Of a stretch of 64,000 bases of DNA, positions 47,981 to 58,843 are shown piece by piece. A program made the position numbers and the translations under genes. The notes under the pieces were generated by a model. That model saw only the letters and a list, made by a program, of their open reading frames with translations, was not told the origin of the DNA and did no database searches. This stretch comes from an uncultured Pelagibacteraceae bacterium (GTDB lineage Bacteria; Pseudomonadota; Alphaproteobacteria; Pelagibacterales; Pelagibacteraceae), in assembly GCA_902541515.1 (NCBI GenBank), contig CACBRD010000002.1, forward strand, positions 1-64,000, in the 5' to 3' direction. The number at the start of each line of letters is the position of its first letter. Within the stretch, counting starts at the first letter, position 1.

Positions 47981-49759
47981 TTGAATAAATATAGAAGTCA
48001 TAATTGTAACGAACTTGGAAAAAAAGATGTCGGAAGTAATATTTTACTTTCAGGATGGATTAACAAGAAGCGTGATCATGGAAATCTCTTATTTTTAGAT
48101 TTACGAGATAACTACGGCATTACACAATGTATAGTGGATAAAGGAAATAAAAACTTCAAAGATTTAGAAAAATTACAACTAGAAACAGTTATTAAAGTAG
48201 AGGGTAAAGTAGTTGATAGATCAACCGATACAATCAATAAAGAAATAGAAACAGGAGAGGTTGAAGTCACTATCGAAAATTTTGTTGTACTAGGTAAGTG
48301 CAAAGAGTTGCCAATGCCCATTTTTAGCGATCAAGAATATTCTGAAGAAATCAGATTAAAATATAGATATTTAGATTTAAGAAGAAAAAAAATTCATGAA
48401 AATATTGTTTTAAGATCGAAAGTTATTTCGTTTATCAGAAATGAAATGTATAAATTTGGTTTTTTAGAGTTCCAAACACCAATATTAACTTCATCAAGTC
48501 CTGAAGGAGCAAGAGATTTTCTTGTGCCAAGTAGATTGAATCCAGGTAAGTTTTATGCTTTGCCGCAGGCACCTCAGCAATTTAAGCAACTTATAATGGT
48601 CTCAGGTTTTGACAAATATTTTCAAATTGCACCATGTTTTAGAGATGAAGATGCTCGTGCCGATCGAAGTCCAGGAGAGTTTTACCAATTAGATTTAGAG
48701 ATGTCTTTTGTTGAGCAAGAAGATGTTTTTAAAATCGTTGAACAATTATTAGTTAACACCTTTAAAAAATTCTCAAAAAAAAAAATTATAACAGAAAAAT
48801 TTCCAAGAATTTCTTATAAAGATGCCCTTTTAAAGTATGGAAGTGATAAACCTGATCTTAGAAATCCACTGATAATTAAAGATATAACAGAAACTTTTAC
48901 AAGAGAGGATGTCTCCTTTGATATCTTTAAAAAACTTGTCAATTCTGGCTCAAATGTAAGATGTATTGTTACTCAGAATACAAAAGATAAACCAAGAAGT
49001 TTTTTTGATAATATTGATAGGTGGGCTAAAGGCGAGGGAGCTTCTGGTCTAGCTTATTTCACTATTGAAAATGGGATTTCTGCTAAAGGGCCGGTAGGTA
49101 AATTTTTTTCAAAAGAATCCTTAGAGGAAATCATGAAAAAAACAGGTGCAAAAGTTGGAGATAGTATATTTATGGCTTGTAGTAAAAAAAAGGATTTAGA
49201 GCGAATAACTAGCTTAGCAAGAGATAAAATTGCAAAAGACTTGAATTTAATAGATGATAATGTTTTCGCATTTTGTTGGGTTATTGATTATCCAATGTTT
49301 GAAAAAAATGATCAAACTAATAAAATTGAATTTAGTCATAATCCTTTTTCGATGCCACAGGGAGATATCGAAAAACTAAATTTTGAAAAACCTTTGGATA
49401 TGTTAGCTTATCAGTATGATATAGTATGTAATGGGATTGAACTTTCATCTGGTGCTATCAGAAATCACATTCCTGAACTTATGTATAAATTATTTGCTAT
49501 TGCCGGTTATGATAAGGATCAAGTTAATGAAAAATTTAGCGGAATGATTAATGCATTAAGTTATGGTGCACCACCACATGGGGGAATTGCCCCTGGAATT
49601 GATAGAATAATAATGCTTTTGGCAAATGAAAAAAATATTAGGGAAGTAACTATGTTTCCCATGAACCAAAATGCTCAAGATTTAATGATGAATGCTCCTT
49701 CATCAATAGATGATAAACAATTAAAGGAGCTTAATCTAGCTCTCAAAATAAAAAAATAG
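47981..49759 (+). CDS. aspS: Aspartyl-tRNA synthetase
   Basis: TTG start; GWINKKRDHGNLLFLDLRDNYGITQ, RYLDLRR, FRDEDARADRSPGEFYQLDLEMSF, PPHGGIAPGIDRIIML. Confidence 0.97.
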   Translation: MNKYRSHNCNELGKKDVGSNILLSGWINKKRDHGNLLFLDLRDNYGITQCIVDKGNKNFKDLEKLQLETVIKVEGKVVDRSTDTINKEIETGEVEVTIENFVVLGKCKELPMPIFSDQEYSEEIRLKYRYLDLRRKKIHENIVLRSKVISFIRNEMYKFGFLEFQTPILTSSSPEGARDFLVPSRLNPGKFYALPQAPQQFKQLIMVSGFDKYFQIAPCFRDEDARADRSPGEFYQLDLEMSFVEQEDVFKIVEQLLVNTFKKFSKKKIITEKFPRISYKDALLKYGSDKPDLRNPLIIKDITETFTREDVSFDIFKKLVNSGSNVRCIVTQNTKDKPRSFFDNIDRWAKGEGASGLAYFTIENGISAKGPVGKFFSKESLEEIMKKTGAKVGDSIFMACSKKKDLERITSLARDKIAKDLNLIDDNVFAFCWVIDYPMFEKNDQTNKIEFSHNPFSMPQGDIEKLNFEKPLDMLAYQYDIVCNGIELSSGAIRNHIPELMYKLFAIAGYDKDQVNEKFSGMINALSYGAPPHGGIAPGIDRIIMLLANEKNIREVTMFPMNQNAQDLMMNAPSSIDDKQLKELNLALKIKK

Positions 49760-49760
49760 A

Positions 49761-50585
49761 TTATTTTTTACCTTTAAGATTTATCTTTACGTCTGATAAA
49801 TCAACTAAATTTTTCTTATAATTATTTCTTACAAAACCTTTACTAGTAATATCTTTTACTATTTTCAAAAGTTGATTTTGATCATCTGAGTTTTGCTCAT
49901 CAAAGTTTGAAATTTCTGCACTACCAATTGAAGGTGTATGAGCTAAATCTTCTCTATTTTGATAAGAAATCGCTAATTCTCTAAAAATATAGTCTAGAAT
50001 TGATGTTGCAGTCAAAATTCTATCGTTTCCATGAACTTTACCGGATGGTTCAAATTTTGTACCAACAAAAGCACTTATAAATTCATCCAGTGGAACCCCA
50101 TATTGAAGACCTAAGGATACTGCTATAGCAAAATTGTTCATTAGAGCTTTAACTAATTCACCCTCTTTGCTTGTATCAATAAAAATTTCTCCAATTTTTC
50201 CATCTTCGTATTCACCAGTGTGTAAATATACTTTATGATCACCAATAGTTGCTTTTTGGATGTAACCTTTTCTTCTATCTGGCATACTAAATCTTTTTCC
50301 TGATTTTTCTGAATTATTATTATTTGACTTGATTATGTTCTCTAAATTTTTTGATGGTGGTTGGTTATTTGTAGCCACCACATCAATTTTCTTATTTTCA
50401 ATAATTTTTTTATTATTTGGATCTAAGCTTTTGGTTTTTCTGTTATCAAGCTTTACATCCAAGACTTCAAATTTACCATCGTCACGTTTTTCTAAATTTT
50501 TTAGTTCTGTTTCGTTTATATCGTCTAAAAAATGATTTACCTTAAAAGTACAAGTGTAATATGTTTCAACTAGATATTTTGCCAT
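49761..50585 (-). CDS. Stand-alone TSCPD-domain protein resembling the C-terminal region of class II (B12-dependent) ribonucleotide reductase NrdJ
   Basis: [108 protein letters not shown]. Confidence 0.82.
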   Translation of the reverse strand: MAKYLVETYYTCTFKVNHFLDDINETELKNLEKRDDGKFEVLDVKLDNRKTKSLDPNNKKIIENKKIDVVATNNQPPSKNLENIIKSNNNNSEKSGKRFSMPDRRKGYIQKATIGDHKVYLHTGEYEDGKIGEIFIDTSKEGELVKALMNNFAIAVSLGLQYGVPLDEFISAFVGTKFEPSGKVHGNDRILTATSILDYIFRELAISYQNREDLAHTPSIGSAEISNFDEQNSDDQNQLLKIVKDITSKGFVRNNYKKNLVDLSDVKINLKGKK

Positions 50586-50700
50586 TTAACCTCAATTATT
50601 TAAAATTAATTTGAATAATGAATCATTTAATTTATATACAAAAACAAATTTTAGTCTAATTTAATTTATACAATTTGAAATTGAAAAAAATAATTTTATT

Positions 50701-51060
50701 ATGTTGACATTTTTCAAAAAAATTTTCACTTGGTGGAATCGAGATACTTTTGGAACCAGAATTAAAACAATTTTATTCGGTAAATTAGTTGGAACGGATC
50801 ACTTAGGAAATAAATATTACGAATCTAAAAATGGAAAGAGATGGGTAATTTATGCTGCAGAAATTGACGCATCAAAAATACCAGTTGAGTGGTATTCATG
50901 GATACACTTTACTCATAATAAAATAGAAAATAATCATGATTTAAAAAAATATGATTGGCAAAAACCTCATCAAGAGAATTTAACTGGCACAGACTCAGCT
51001 TATTATCCAAATAAAAACAAAAATGCGATTCAAAAAAAATATAAATCTTGGAAAGATTAA
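50701..51060 (+). CDS. NADH:ubiquinone oxidoreductase subunit NDUFA12 family
   Basis: GTRIKTILFGKLVGTDHLGNKYYESKNGKRWVIY...IPVEWYSWIHFTHNK...WQKPHQENLTGT. Confidence 0.92.
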   Translation: MLTFFKKIFTWWNRDTFGTRIKTILFGKLVGTDHLGNKYYESKNGKRWVIYAAEIDASKIPVEWYSWIHFTHNKIENNHDLKKYDWQKPHQENLTGTDSAYYPNKNKNAIQKKYKSWKD

Positions 51061-51421
51061 ATTTTATTTATTTATATTTCTTTTTTTAATTATACCCTTT
51101 TTTTCATATTCTCAGCAAAACCTGGAGGGTAGTTATACTAATATAAAAATTTTAGATAAAATTTCCTCAAAAAATATTTTAGTAAAACTTAAAAATGGAG
51201 AAGCGGTTAAACATAAAGATCTTCTAATTAAAAGTATGAAGTGTAAAAACTCTGAATTCGATGATAATCCAGAAATAATAGCGTATATTCAAGTTAGTGA
51301 TCTAACAAATAAAGACAAAGACGATGTATTTGTTTTTAATGGTTGGATGTTTTCATCAAGCCCGTCCATAACTCCATTTGATCACCCTGTATATGATATT
51401 TGGTTAGTAAGCTGTTATTAA
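51023..51421 (+). CDS. DUF2155 domain-containing secreted protein
   Basis: N-terminal signal; VKLKNGEAVKHKDLLIKSMKCKNSEFDDNPEIIAYIQVSD...VFNGWMFSSSPSITPFDHPVYDIWLVSC. Confidence 0.88.
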   Translation: MRFKKNINLGKIKFYLFIFLFLIIPFFSYSQQNLEGSYTNIKILDKISSKNILVKLKNGEAVKHKDLLIKSMKCKNSEFDDNPEIIAYIQVSDLTNKDKDDVFVFNGWMFSSSPSITPFDHPVYDIWLVSCY

Positions 51422-52755
51422 GCTATTTTCTCATTGTCAAGCCAACTTACGTTGAAATCAGACTCAATAAATTTTTTGTGATTTAAAAGTTTTTTATGTA
51501 AAGGGATTGTTGTTGTAATACCCTCAATAACAAATTCATCCAATGATCTATTCATTCTTTGAATTGCCTCACCTCTATTTCTGCCATGACAAATTAATTT
51601 ACATATCATGCTATCGTAATATGGAGTTACTTTATAACCTTGAAATATTGCTCCATCTACTCTTGTCCTAAAACCAGATGGTTGATGACACATGCCAATT
51701 GTACCTGGAGATGGCTGAAAATTTTTCTCTGGATCTTCAGCATTTATTCTACATTCAATAGCATGGCCTCTAGGATTTATATCTGATTGTTTAAGAGCTG
51801 TTTCACCAGTAAAAGCTATCCATATTTGTTCTTTAATTATGTCTATTCCTGTAACCATTTCAGTAACAGGATGTTCAACTTGAACTCTCGTATTCATTTC
51901 TAAAAAGTAAAATTTTCCATCTTCATAAATAAATTCGACTGTACCAGCTCCTTGATAACCGATTTTTCTGACCATATTCACAGTTTTGTCAAATAAATCT
52001 TTTCTAATTTCATCGTTTAAAACTGGGCTTGGAGTTTCTTCAATTAGTTTTTGATGTCTTCTTTGAACAGAGCAATCTCTTTCATGTAAATGGATTGTTG
52101 CGTTTTTTCCAGCTAAAATTTGAACTTCTATATGCCTTGGATTTTGAAAAAATTTCTCAATATAAACTTCGTCATTGCCAAAATATTTTTTTGCCTCTGA
52201 TTTTGCAGTATAAAACATTGTCTCAAAATCTTCCTCTTTTTGAACAATTTTCATACCTTTACCTCCTCCACCTCCAGAGGCTTTAATTAAGACCGGAAAA
52301 CCAATTTTTTTACACAACTCTTTTGCTGCAGCTACATCTTTAACACCACCCTCAGATCCTTCAATAACAGGTAGTCCATTTTCTTTTGCAATTTTTTTTG
52401 CTTGAATTTTATCTCCCATCATTTCAATATGTTTTGCAGAAGCACCGATAAATTTGATTTTATTTTCCTCAAGTATCTTTGCGAAGTTTGCATTTTCAGA
52501 TAAAAAACCATAACCAGGATGAACTGCTTCAGCATTAGTCAAATCTATAGCTGATAAAAGTGCAGGAATATTCAAATAACTATTAGCCGGTTGATGAGAA
52601 CCTATGCAAACACTTTCATCTGCTAATTTAACATGCATACTTTCTCTATCCACATCAGAATGAACAGCAACTGTGGAAATTCCCCATTCTTTACAGGCTC
52701 TTATAATTCTAACTGCAATTTCTCCACGATTTGCAATCAAAATTTTTTTAAACAT
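51418..52755 (-). CDS. accC: Acetyl-CoA carboxylase biotin carboxylase subunit
   Basis: MFKKILIANRGEIAVRIIRACKEWGI, KASGGGGGKGM, FLEMNTRVQVEHPVTE. Confidence 0.97.
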   Translation of the reverse strand: MFKKILIANRGEIAVRIIRACKEWGISTVAVHSDVDRESMHVKLADESVCIGSHQPANSYLNIPALLSAIDLTNAEAVHPGYGFLSENANFAKILEENKIKFIGASAKHIEMMGDKIQAKKIAKENGLPVIEGSEGGVKDVAAAKELCKKIGFPVLIKASGGGGGKGMKIVQKEEDFETMFYTAKSEAKKYFGNDEVYIEKFFQNPRHIEVQILAGKNATIHLHERDCSVQRRHQKLIEETPSPVLNDEIRKDLFDKTVNMVRKIGYQGAGTVEFIYEDGKFYFLEMNTRVQVEHPVTEMVTGIDIIKEQIWIAFTGETALKQSDINPRGHAIECRINAEDPEKNFQPSPGTIGMCHQPSGFRTRVDGAIFQGYKVTPYYDSMICKLICHGRNRGEAIQRMNRSLDEFVIEGITTTIPLHKKLLNHKKFIESDFNVSWLDNEKIA

Positions 52756-53186
52756 TATTCTAAAATGATTAGAGTTTGGCCAAACTCAACAGGTTGACCA
52801 TCAGCTACAAGTATTTTTTTTACTATTCCATCAGAATTTGAGGGCACATGATTCATAGTTTTCATAGCCTCTACAATCATAACAGTGTCACCTTTTTTTA
52901 TTTTTTTTCCAACCTCTACGAATTTTTTAGCTCCAGGTTCAGGTGCATGGTAAGCAGTACCAATTATTGGTGATGTAACTTCAATTCCAGTTATATTATT
53001 TTGACTTTCTAAATTTTTATTTGAGCTTATTTCTTTAGATAATGTTTGATTTGTTTGATTATTGATTGAAATATTATTTTTTGAGACTTTTATTTTGGTA
53101 TCTTTTTCAGTGTACTCAAGTTCAGTAAGATTAAATTCATCCAAATAATCACTCAACTCTTTTATTATTTTTTTATCTATTTTCAT
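52755..53186 (-). CDS. accB: Acetyl-CoA carboxylase biotin carboxyl carrier protein
   Basis: VMIVEAMKTMNHVPSNSDGIVKKILV biotinylation motif; upstream of accC. Confidence 0.97.
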   Translation of the reverse strand: MKIDKKIIKELSDYLDEFNLTELEYTEKDTKIKVSKNNISINNQTNQTLSKEISSNKNLESQNNITGIEVTSPIIGTAYHAPEPGAKKFVEVGKKIKKGDTVMIVEAMKTMNHVPSNSDGIVKKILVADGQPVEFGQTLIILE

Positions 53187-53622
53187 TTTGGATCAGCTTT
53201 TGCATTGAAATTATGGCTAAAATATAACCATCAGCATTTAGGCCAAATATTCCACCAGTAACTACTTCACTTATTAAAGATTTTTTTCTAAATTCTTCAC
53301 GTTTATAGATATTTGAAATATGTACTTCAATTATAGGTTTTTTAAAAATTTCTAAAGCATCTCTAATTGCAATTGAAGTGTGAGTAAATGCAGCAGCATT
53401 AATTATCATCCCATCAAATTTTTCTCTAGCATTTTGTATTATATTAACTAGTTCACCCTCTACATTCGATTGTGCAAATTCAGTGGAAAGTCCTAATTTT
53501 TTTGATTTCGCTAAGCATTCTTCTTTTAGTTTGTTAAAAGTAATCGATCCATATTGTGATTGTTCTCTTTCACCTAATAGATTAATATTTGGACCATTAA
53601 CAATAATTATTTTATTATTCAT
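53173..53622 (-). CDS. aroQ: Type II 3-dehydroquinate dehydratase
   Basis: IIVNGPNINLLGEREQSQYG, IINAAAFTHTSIAIRDAL, EVHISNIYKREEFR. Confidence 0.96.
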   Translation of the reverse strand: MNNKIIIVNGPNINLLGEREQSQYGSITFNKLKEECLAKSKKLGLSTEFAQSNVEGELVNIIQNAREKFDGMIINAAAFTHTSIAIRDALEIFKKPIIEVHISNIYKREEFRKKSLISEVVTGGIFGLNADGYILAIISMQKLIQNENR

Positions 53623-53638
53623 TCAGCATTTATATACG

Positions 53639-53851
53639 ATGAAAAAAAAAATAAAAATAAAATTAAATGGAAAATTTAAAACTATCAATAATAAATCAAC
53701 ATTATTCAATATTGTTCAAAAAAACAAAATTCCATTAGCGAAAGTTGCTATTGAATTAAATCAAGAAATAGTGGATAAAAAAAAAATTAAAAATATCAAC
53801 CTTAAAAATAATGATAAAATAGAAATTGTTCATTTTATTGGAGGTGGTTAA
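53639..53851 (+). CDS. thiS: Sulfur carrier protein ThiS
   Basis: [45 protein letters not shown]...[12 protein letters not shown]: ubiquitin-like with C-terminal GG; ATG at 53639, not the ORF-track start 53483. Confidence 0.9.
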   Translation: MKKKIKIKLNGKFKTINNKSTLFNIVQKNKIPLAKVAIELNQEIVDKKKIKNINLKNNDKIEIVHFIGGG

Positions 53852-53853
53852 AA

Positions 53854-54627
53854 TTGAAAAAAGATAAACTTATTATTTCTAAGAAAAATTTTAGTTCTAG
53901 ACTTATTGTTGGAACTGGTAAGTATAAAAGTATGCATGATTGCGCTAAAGCAATCAAATTATCTGGAGCTGAAATAGTCACAGTTGCTGTTCGAAGAGTA
54001 AATATTACCGATAAAAAAAAACCACTATTGATGGATTATATAGATCCTAAAAAAATTACTTACCTTCCAAATACCGCTGGTTGTTTTAATTCAAAAGAAG
54101 CATTAAGAACTTTAAGATTAGCACGAGAGATTGGTGGATGGAAATTAGTAAAACTTGAAGTTTTAGGTGATAAAAAAAACTTATTTCCAGAAATGATTGA
54201 AACACTTAAATCTACGGAGATATTAACTAAGGAGGGTTTTAAAGTGATGGTCTATTGCAATGATGATCCTTTAATGGCAAAAAGATTAGAAAATTCTGGA
54301 GCTTGCGCAATTATGCCTTTAGCTGCTCCAATAGGGTCCGGTTTAGGTATAATTAACGAGATAAATATTAAGATAATAAGGAAGCAAACAAAATTACCAT
54401 TAATAATTGATGCTGGGCTAGGACAAGCTTCAGATGCGGCTGTGGCTATGGAATTAGGTTGCGATGGGGTTTTAGTAAACACTGCGATTGCAAAAGCGAA
54501 AAAACCATTTCAAATGGCTTTAGCATTTAAGAATGCAGTTATTGCTGGTCGTCAATCATACTTGTCAGGTAGAATAAAAAAAACATTATACGGAAATCCA
54601 TCTTCTCCAAGGTCAGGAATTATTTAG
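53854..54627 (+). CDS. thiG: Thiazole synthase
   Basis: [90 protein letters not shown] start. Confidence 0.96.
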   Translation: MKKDKLIISKKNFSSRLIVGTGKYKSMHDCAKAIKLSGAEIVTVAVRRVNITDKKKPLLMDYIDPKKITYLPNTAGCFNSKEALRTLRLAREIGGWKLVKLEVLGDKKNLFPEMIETLKSTEILTKEGFKVMVYCNDDPLMAKRLENSGACAIMPLAAPIGSGLGIINEINIKIIRKQTKLPLIIDAGLGQASDAAVAMELGCDGVLVNTAIAKAKKPFQMALAFKNAVIAGRQSYLSGRIKKTLYGNPSSPRSGII

Positions 54628-56413
54628 CTTTCTTATAAAATTTTTTTTTTCTAAAAGTTTTCTTTTTAAATTTCTTTTTATCTTTTAATTCAATTACGTT
54701 ATTAACTTTTTGTTCTTCAAGATTTTTTAATTTTTCATAGTGTTCAATTAACTCAATAGTTTTCTTAGATTTATTTTTAATATCAATAATATATTCAGGA
54801 ATTATTAAACTATTATCAGATATTATATCAATCTTCATTTTATTTTTTTTTTCAAAGTAAGTAAGGTCTTCAATAAAATTTTCTTTCAAAAAATCAGAAA
54901 TTTTTTTACAAACTTTTAAATCTACAAATTTAGCTTTATTTAAAACTGCTTTTAATTCAACTAATTTAAGAATTTTTAGCGCAAAAGACTCATCTGTTAG
55001 TTTTATATTCCATTTAACTGCACTTTCTCTTAATCTCTGTCTAGACATCTCTAAAAGACCAAAATTTGATATTCTTCCAATTTGAATTCTGGCTCGATCA
55101 GATCTACACTTTTCTTTTAGTCTTCTTTCTACTAATCTTCTATTACTATAACTAAGCATGTCAATAAAATCAATTATGATAAGTCCTGACAAATCTCTAA
55201 TCTTTATTTGTCTTGCTATTTCATCTGCTGCTTCAAGATTTGTATCTAGAGCAGTGCTCTCCACATTTTTTTGTTTTATTGAACTTCCAGAATTAATATC
55301 AATGGAAACTAAGGCTTCAGTAGGATTAATTACTAAATAACCACCTGAGTTCAATTTTATTTCACTATCAAATATTTGATTTAATTTCTGTTCAATACCC
55401 TCTTCAATAAATAAAGGTTTTTTTCCTCTGTATTTTTTTATCTTCTTTACATGAGAAGGCATCATCATTTTCATAAAATTTTGAGCTTTTTTATACCCTT
55501 CATTACCTTCAATAATTATATTTTTTGTGTTTTCATCATACATATCTCTTAAAGTTCTTTTAATTATCTCACTTTCTTGATGAATTAATGAAGGCGCTAT
55601 AGAGCTTAAGGCATTTTCCTTAATTTGATTCCAATTATTAATAAGTGTATCTAAATCATGATTAATTTCATTTTTAGTTTTATTACTTCCGGCGGTTCTT
55701 ACTATTAGTCCCATTTCTTTCGGGATTTCAATTTCATTTAAAATATTTCTTATTTTTTTACGATCTGCAGGATTAAAAATTTTTCTAGAAATTCCTCCAC
55801 CTTTAGGTGTGTTAGGCATTAAAACTATATATTTGCCTGCAATAGAAATAAAAGTACTTAAAGCAGCACCTTTTTGACCACGCTCATCTTTTATAACTTG
55901 AACTAAAATTACTTGATTGGGCTTTATTACCTCTTGGATTTTGTATCTTTTGAATCTAAATTTATTTTCATATTTTTTTTCTTTTTCATTTTCTAAATTT
56001 TCCTTATCCTCTGGATCTTTTTTTTCTATTGGATCTTTTTTTTCCAAGGGATCCTCAATTTCTAATTTACCTTCAGCTAAATTTTCTTCTTCCTTAGCTT
56101 CAACCTTTTTTGATAGTTCCTCTCGTACTCTTTCCTCCTCCTGTTTTATTTTTTCTAAATCACTTTGTGGAATTTGATAGTAATCAGATTGAATATCATT
56201 GAAGGATAAAAAGCCATGACGTTCTCTCCCAAAATCAACAAATGCAGCTTGCAAAGATGGTTCTATACGACTAACTTTACCTAAATAGATATTATTTTTT
56301 ATTAGATTATTTTTTATGCCTTCATACTCATAATCTTCAATTTTTTCACCTGATTTGAGTACAATTCTAATCTCGTTTGGATGCGAAGCATCGATATATA
56401 AATTTTTTTCCAT
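54620..56413 (-). CDS. rne: Ribonuclease E/G
   Basis: [34 protein letters not shown]1 domain; [34 protein letters not shown]. Confidence 0.95.
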   Translation of the reverse strand: MEKNLYIDASHPNEIRIVLKSGEKIEDYEYEGIKNNLIKNNIYLGKVSRIEPSLQAAFVDFGRERHGFLSFNDIQSDYYQIPQSDLEKIKQEEERVREELSKKVEAKEEENLAEGKLEIEDPLEKKDPIEKKDPEDKENLENEKEKKYENKFRFKRYKIQEVIKPNQVILVQVIKDERGQKGAALSTFISIAGKYIVLMPNTPKGGGISRKIFNPADRKKIRNILNEIEIPKEMGLIVRTAGSNKTKNEINHDLDTLINNWNQIKENALSSIAPSLIHQESEIIKRTLRDMYDENTKNIIIEGNEGYKKAQNFMKMMMPSHVKKIKKYRGKKPLFIEEGIEQKLNQIFDSEIKLNSGGYLVINPTEALVSIDINSGSSIKQKNVESTALDTNLEAADEIARQIKIRDLSGLIIIDFIDMLSYSNRRLVERRLKEKCRSDRARIQIGRISNFGLLEMSRQRLRESAVKWNIKLTDESFALKILKLVELKAVLNKAKFVDLKVCKKISDFLKENFIEDLTYFEKKNKMKIDIISDNSLIIPEYIIDIKNKSKKTIELIEHYEKLKNLEEQKVNNVIELKDKKKFKKKTFRKKKFYKKAK

Positions 56414-56506
56414 AACATTTTTTTTGATTGATTCATAAATTATTTAAATTTTGTTTGTATTCTTATGCCTTATCTTTAACAAATTCCCTTATATAATGGA
56501 AACAAA

Positions 56507-58843
56507 ATGAGCAAAATTTTAAAGAGTTTATTTATTGGTTTTATTAGTTTTTCATTAATTTCATCAATAATTGTTTTAGCTATTTTATGGAATTTTTCTA
56601 ACAATATACCTGATTACAAATTTTTAAAAAATTACAAACCTCCTGTCTCAAGCAAGGTTTATTCTGGGAATGGTGATTTAGTTGCAGATTTTTCAAAAGA
56701 GAAGAGAATATTTGTTCCTTATGGTTCAATTCCTAAAAATGTTATTAATGCTTTCTTATCTGCCGAAGATAAAAATTTTTTTTCTCATCCAGGAGTTGAT
56801 GCTAAAGGGGTTTTAAGAGCAATTGTAAATAATATTAAAAATGTTCTTACATCAAAAAGACTAGAAGGTGCTTCAACAATTACTCAACAAGTAGCAAAAA
56901 ACTTTCTTTTAACTAATGAAGTCAGTTTAAATCGTAAAATTAAAGAGGCCATTTTAGCATTTAGAATTGAAAGAGCATTATCGAAAGAAAGAATACTTGA
57001 GTTATATTTAAATCAAATTTATCTCGGCAGTGGGGCTTATGGAGTAGCTGCTGCAAGTCTTGAGTATTTTGACAAATCAATAAAAGAACTGAATTATGAA
57101 GAAGCTGCTTTATTAGCTGCATTACCTAAGGCGCCAAGCAAATACAATCCATATAGAAATATTGAATTAGCAAAATTTAGAAGAGATTTAGTTTTAAAAA
57201 ATTTATTAGACAATAATTTTATAACTGAGAAAAGTTATCAAAATTTCAGGAAAAAAAATATTCAATTAAAAAAAACTAAAAGAGTTTATTTAGAAGATGC
57301 ACAATATTATATTGAAGATGTAAGAAAAAATATCATTGAAATTTTATCATATGAAAAAGTTTATAATCAAGGCTTTAATATAAACACACCAATAAATCTA
57401 GAATTACAAAAAATAGCAACAAGCTCTTTAAGAAATGGATTAATCAAATATGATCAACGCAAAGGTTGGCGTGGTCCATTGTTAAATAAATCATATTTTA
57501 AAAATTGGTCTGTTGGTTTAGATAAATACGATCTAGAGAATTCAATTGATTGGAAAATTGCAATAATAAAAAAGATTTCTAAATTTTCTTTAGAAATAGA
57601 AACAAAAGATAAAATTAAAGGAATTATAGATTACAATAATATTTCTTGGACTAAAAAAGAATTAGATGATCTTTTTAGAGTGGGAGACATAATCTATGTT
57701 AAGAATATAAGAGATAACAAGTTTAGTCTTAAACAATTACCAAAAATAAACGGTGGTATAGTTGTGATGGATCCTTTTACAGGCAGAGTCGTTGCTCTTA
57801 GCGGTGGATTTAGTTTTAAAAATAGTGAGTTTAATAGGGCTTCACAAGCTTTGCGGCAACCCGGTTCAGCATTTAAACCATTCGTTTACGCTTTAGCTCT
57901 TGAAAATGATTACACTCCTTCTTCATTAGTTCTAGATGCACCGTTAGTTTTAGATCAAGGAACTGATTTAAAAATGTGGAAGCCGGAAAATTATGGAAAA
58001 AAATTTTATGGGCCATCGACTTTGAGAATTGGTTTGGAAAAGTCACGAAATTTGATGACAGTAAGAATTGCACAGAATCTAGGTGTAGATAAAGTTGCTG
58101 AATTTTCTAGAAATCTTGGCATTTATGAAAATCCTGATGAGCTTTTATCTATTTCTCTGGGTTCTGCCGAAACAACTTTGTTAAAACTCACATCTGCGTA
58201 TTCAGCTTTTGTAAATGGAGGAAAATTAGTTTCACCAATTTTGATTGATCGTGTTCAGGATAGTGAGGGAAACACAATTTTAAATAATGAAAATAGATCA
58301 TGTTTAAATTGCGATAAACTTTCATATACTGGTAAAGATTTTCCCAATGTAGGAAGTAATTTTAAACAGGTATTTTCTCCTCAGACAGCCTACCAAATTA
58401 CTTCTTTGCTAGAGGGTGTTGTAAAAAGAGGAACAGGAAAAAAACTAAGAGATTTAAATTTGAATCTTGCGGGCAAAACAGGAACAACTAATAAAAATAC
58501 CGATGCATGGTTTATTGGGTTCACCTCAAATTATGTTATTGGAGTCTATGTGGGTATGGATAATCCTCAACCCTTAGGAAAATTTGAAACTGGTTCAAAA
58601 ACAGCATTACCAATTTTTAAGGAATTTATCGAATCAGCTATTAGAAAATCTGACGCTCGACCATTTAAAGTTGCTGATGGAATAACGATGATGGTAGTTG
58701 ACCCGACAACAGGTCAAAAAGCAAAATTTTCATCTAAAGATACAATTTTAGAAGCATATAAAAGCAAGAATGTTATTGATGGCAAAGTTCTATATTTAAA
58801 TAATAATAGATTAGATACGAATAATATATTAAAGTTTTACTAA
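56507..58843 (+). CDS. mrcA: Penicillin-binding protein 1A
   Basis: Transglycosylase SAEDKNFFSHPGVDAKGVLRA...EGASTITQQVAKNFLL; transpeptidase QPGSAFKPFVYA, KTGTTN. Confidence 0.95.
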   Translation: MSKILKSLFIGFISFSLISSIIVLAILWNFSNNIPDYKFLKNYKPPVSSKVYSGNGDLVADFSKEKRIFVPYGSIPKNVINAFLSAEDKNFFSHPGVDAKGVLRAIVNNIKNVLTSKRLEGASTITQQVAKNFLLTNEVSLNRKIKEAILAFRIERALSKERILELYLNQIYLGSGAYGVAAASLEYFDKSIKELNYEEAALLAALPKAPSKYNPYRNIELAKFRRDLVLKNLLDNNFITEKSYQNFRKKNIQLKKTKRVYLEDAQYYIEDVRKNIIEILSYEKVYNQGFNINTPINLELQKIATSSLRNGLIKYDQRKGWRGPLLNKSYFKNWSVGLDKYDLENSIDWKIAIIKKISKFSLEIETKDKIKGIIDYNNISWTKKELDDLFRVGDIIYVKNIRDNKFSLKQLPKINGGIVVMDPFTGRVVALSGGFSFKNSEFNRASQALRQPGSAFKPFVYALALENDYTPSSLVLDAPLVLDQGTDLKMWKPENYGKKFYGPSTLRIGLEKSRNLMTVRIAQNLGVDKVAEFSRNLGIYENPDELLSISLGSAETTLLKLTSAYSAFVNGGKLVSPILIDRVQDSEGNTILNNENRSCLNCDKLSYTGKDFPNVGSNFKQVFSPQTAYQITSLLEGVVKRGTGKKLRDLNLNLAGKTGTTNKNTDAWFIGFTSNYVIGVYVGMDNPQPLGKFETGSKTALPIFKEFIESAIRKSDARPFKVADGITMMVVDPTTGQKAKFSSKDTILEAYKSKNVIDGKVLYLNNNRLDTNNILKFY

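Noticed and set aside
53483-53638. N-terminal extension of the thiS ORF in the ORF track
   Set aside because: Runs antisense through aroQ; ThiS homology starts at the ATG at 53639.
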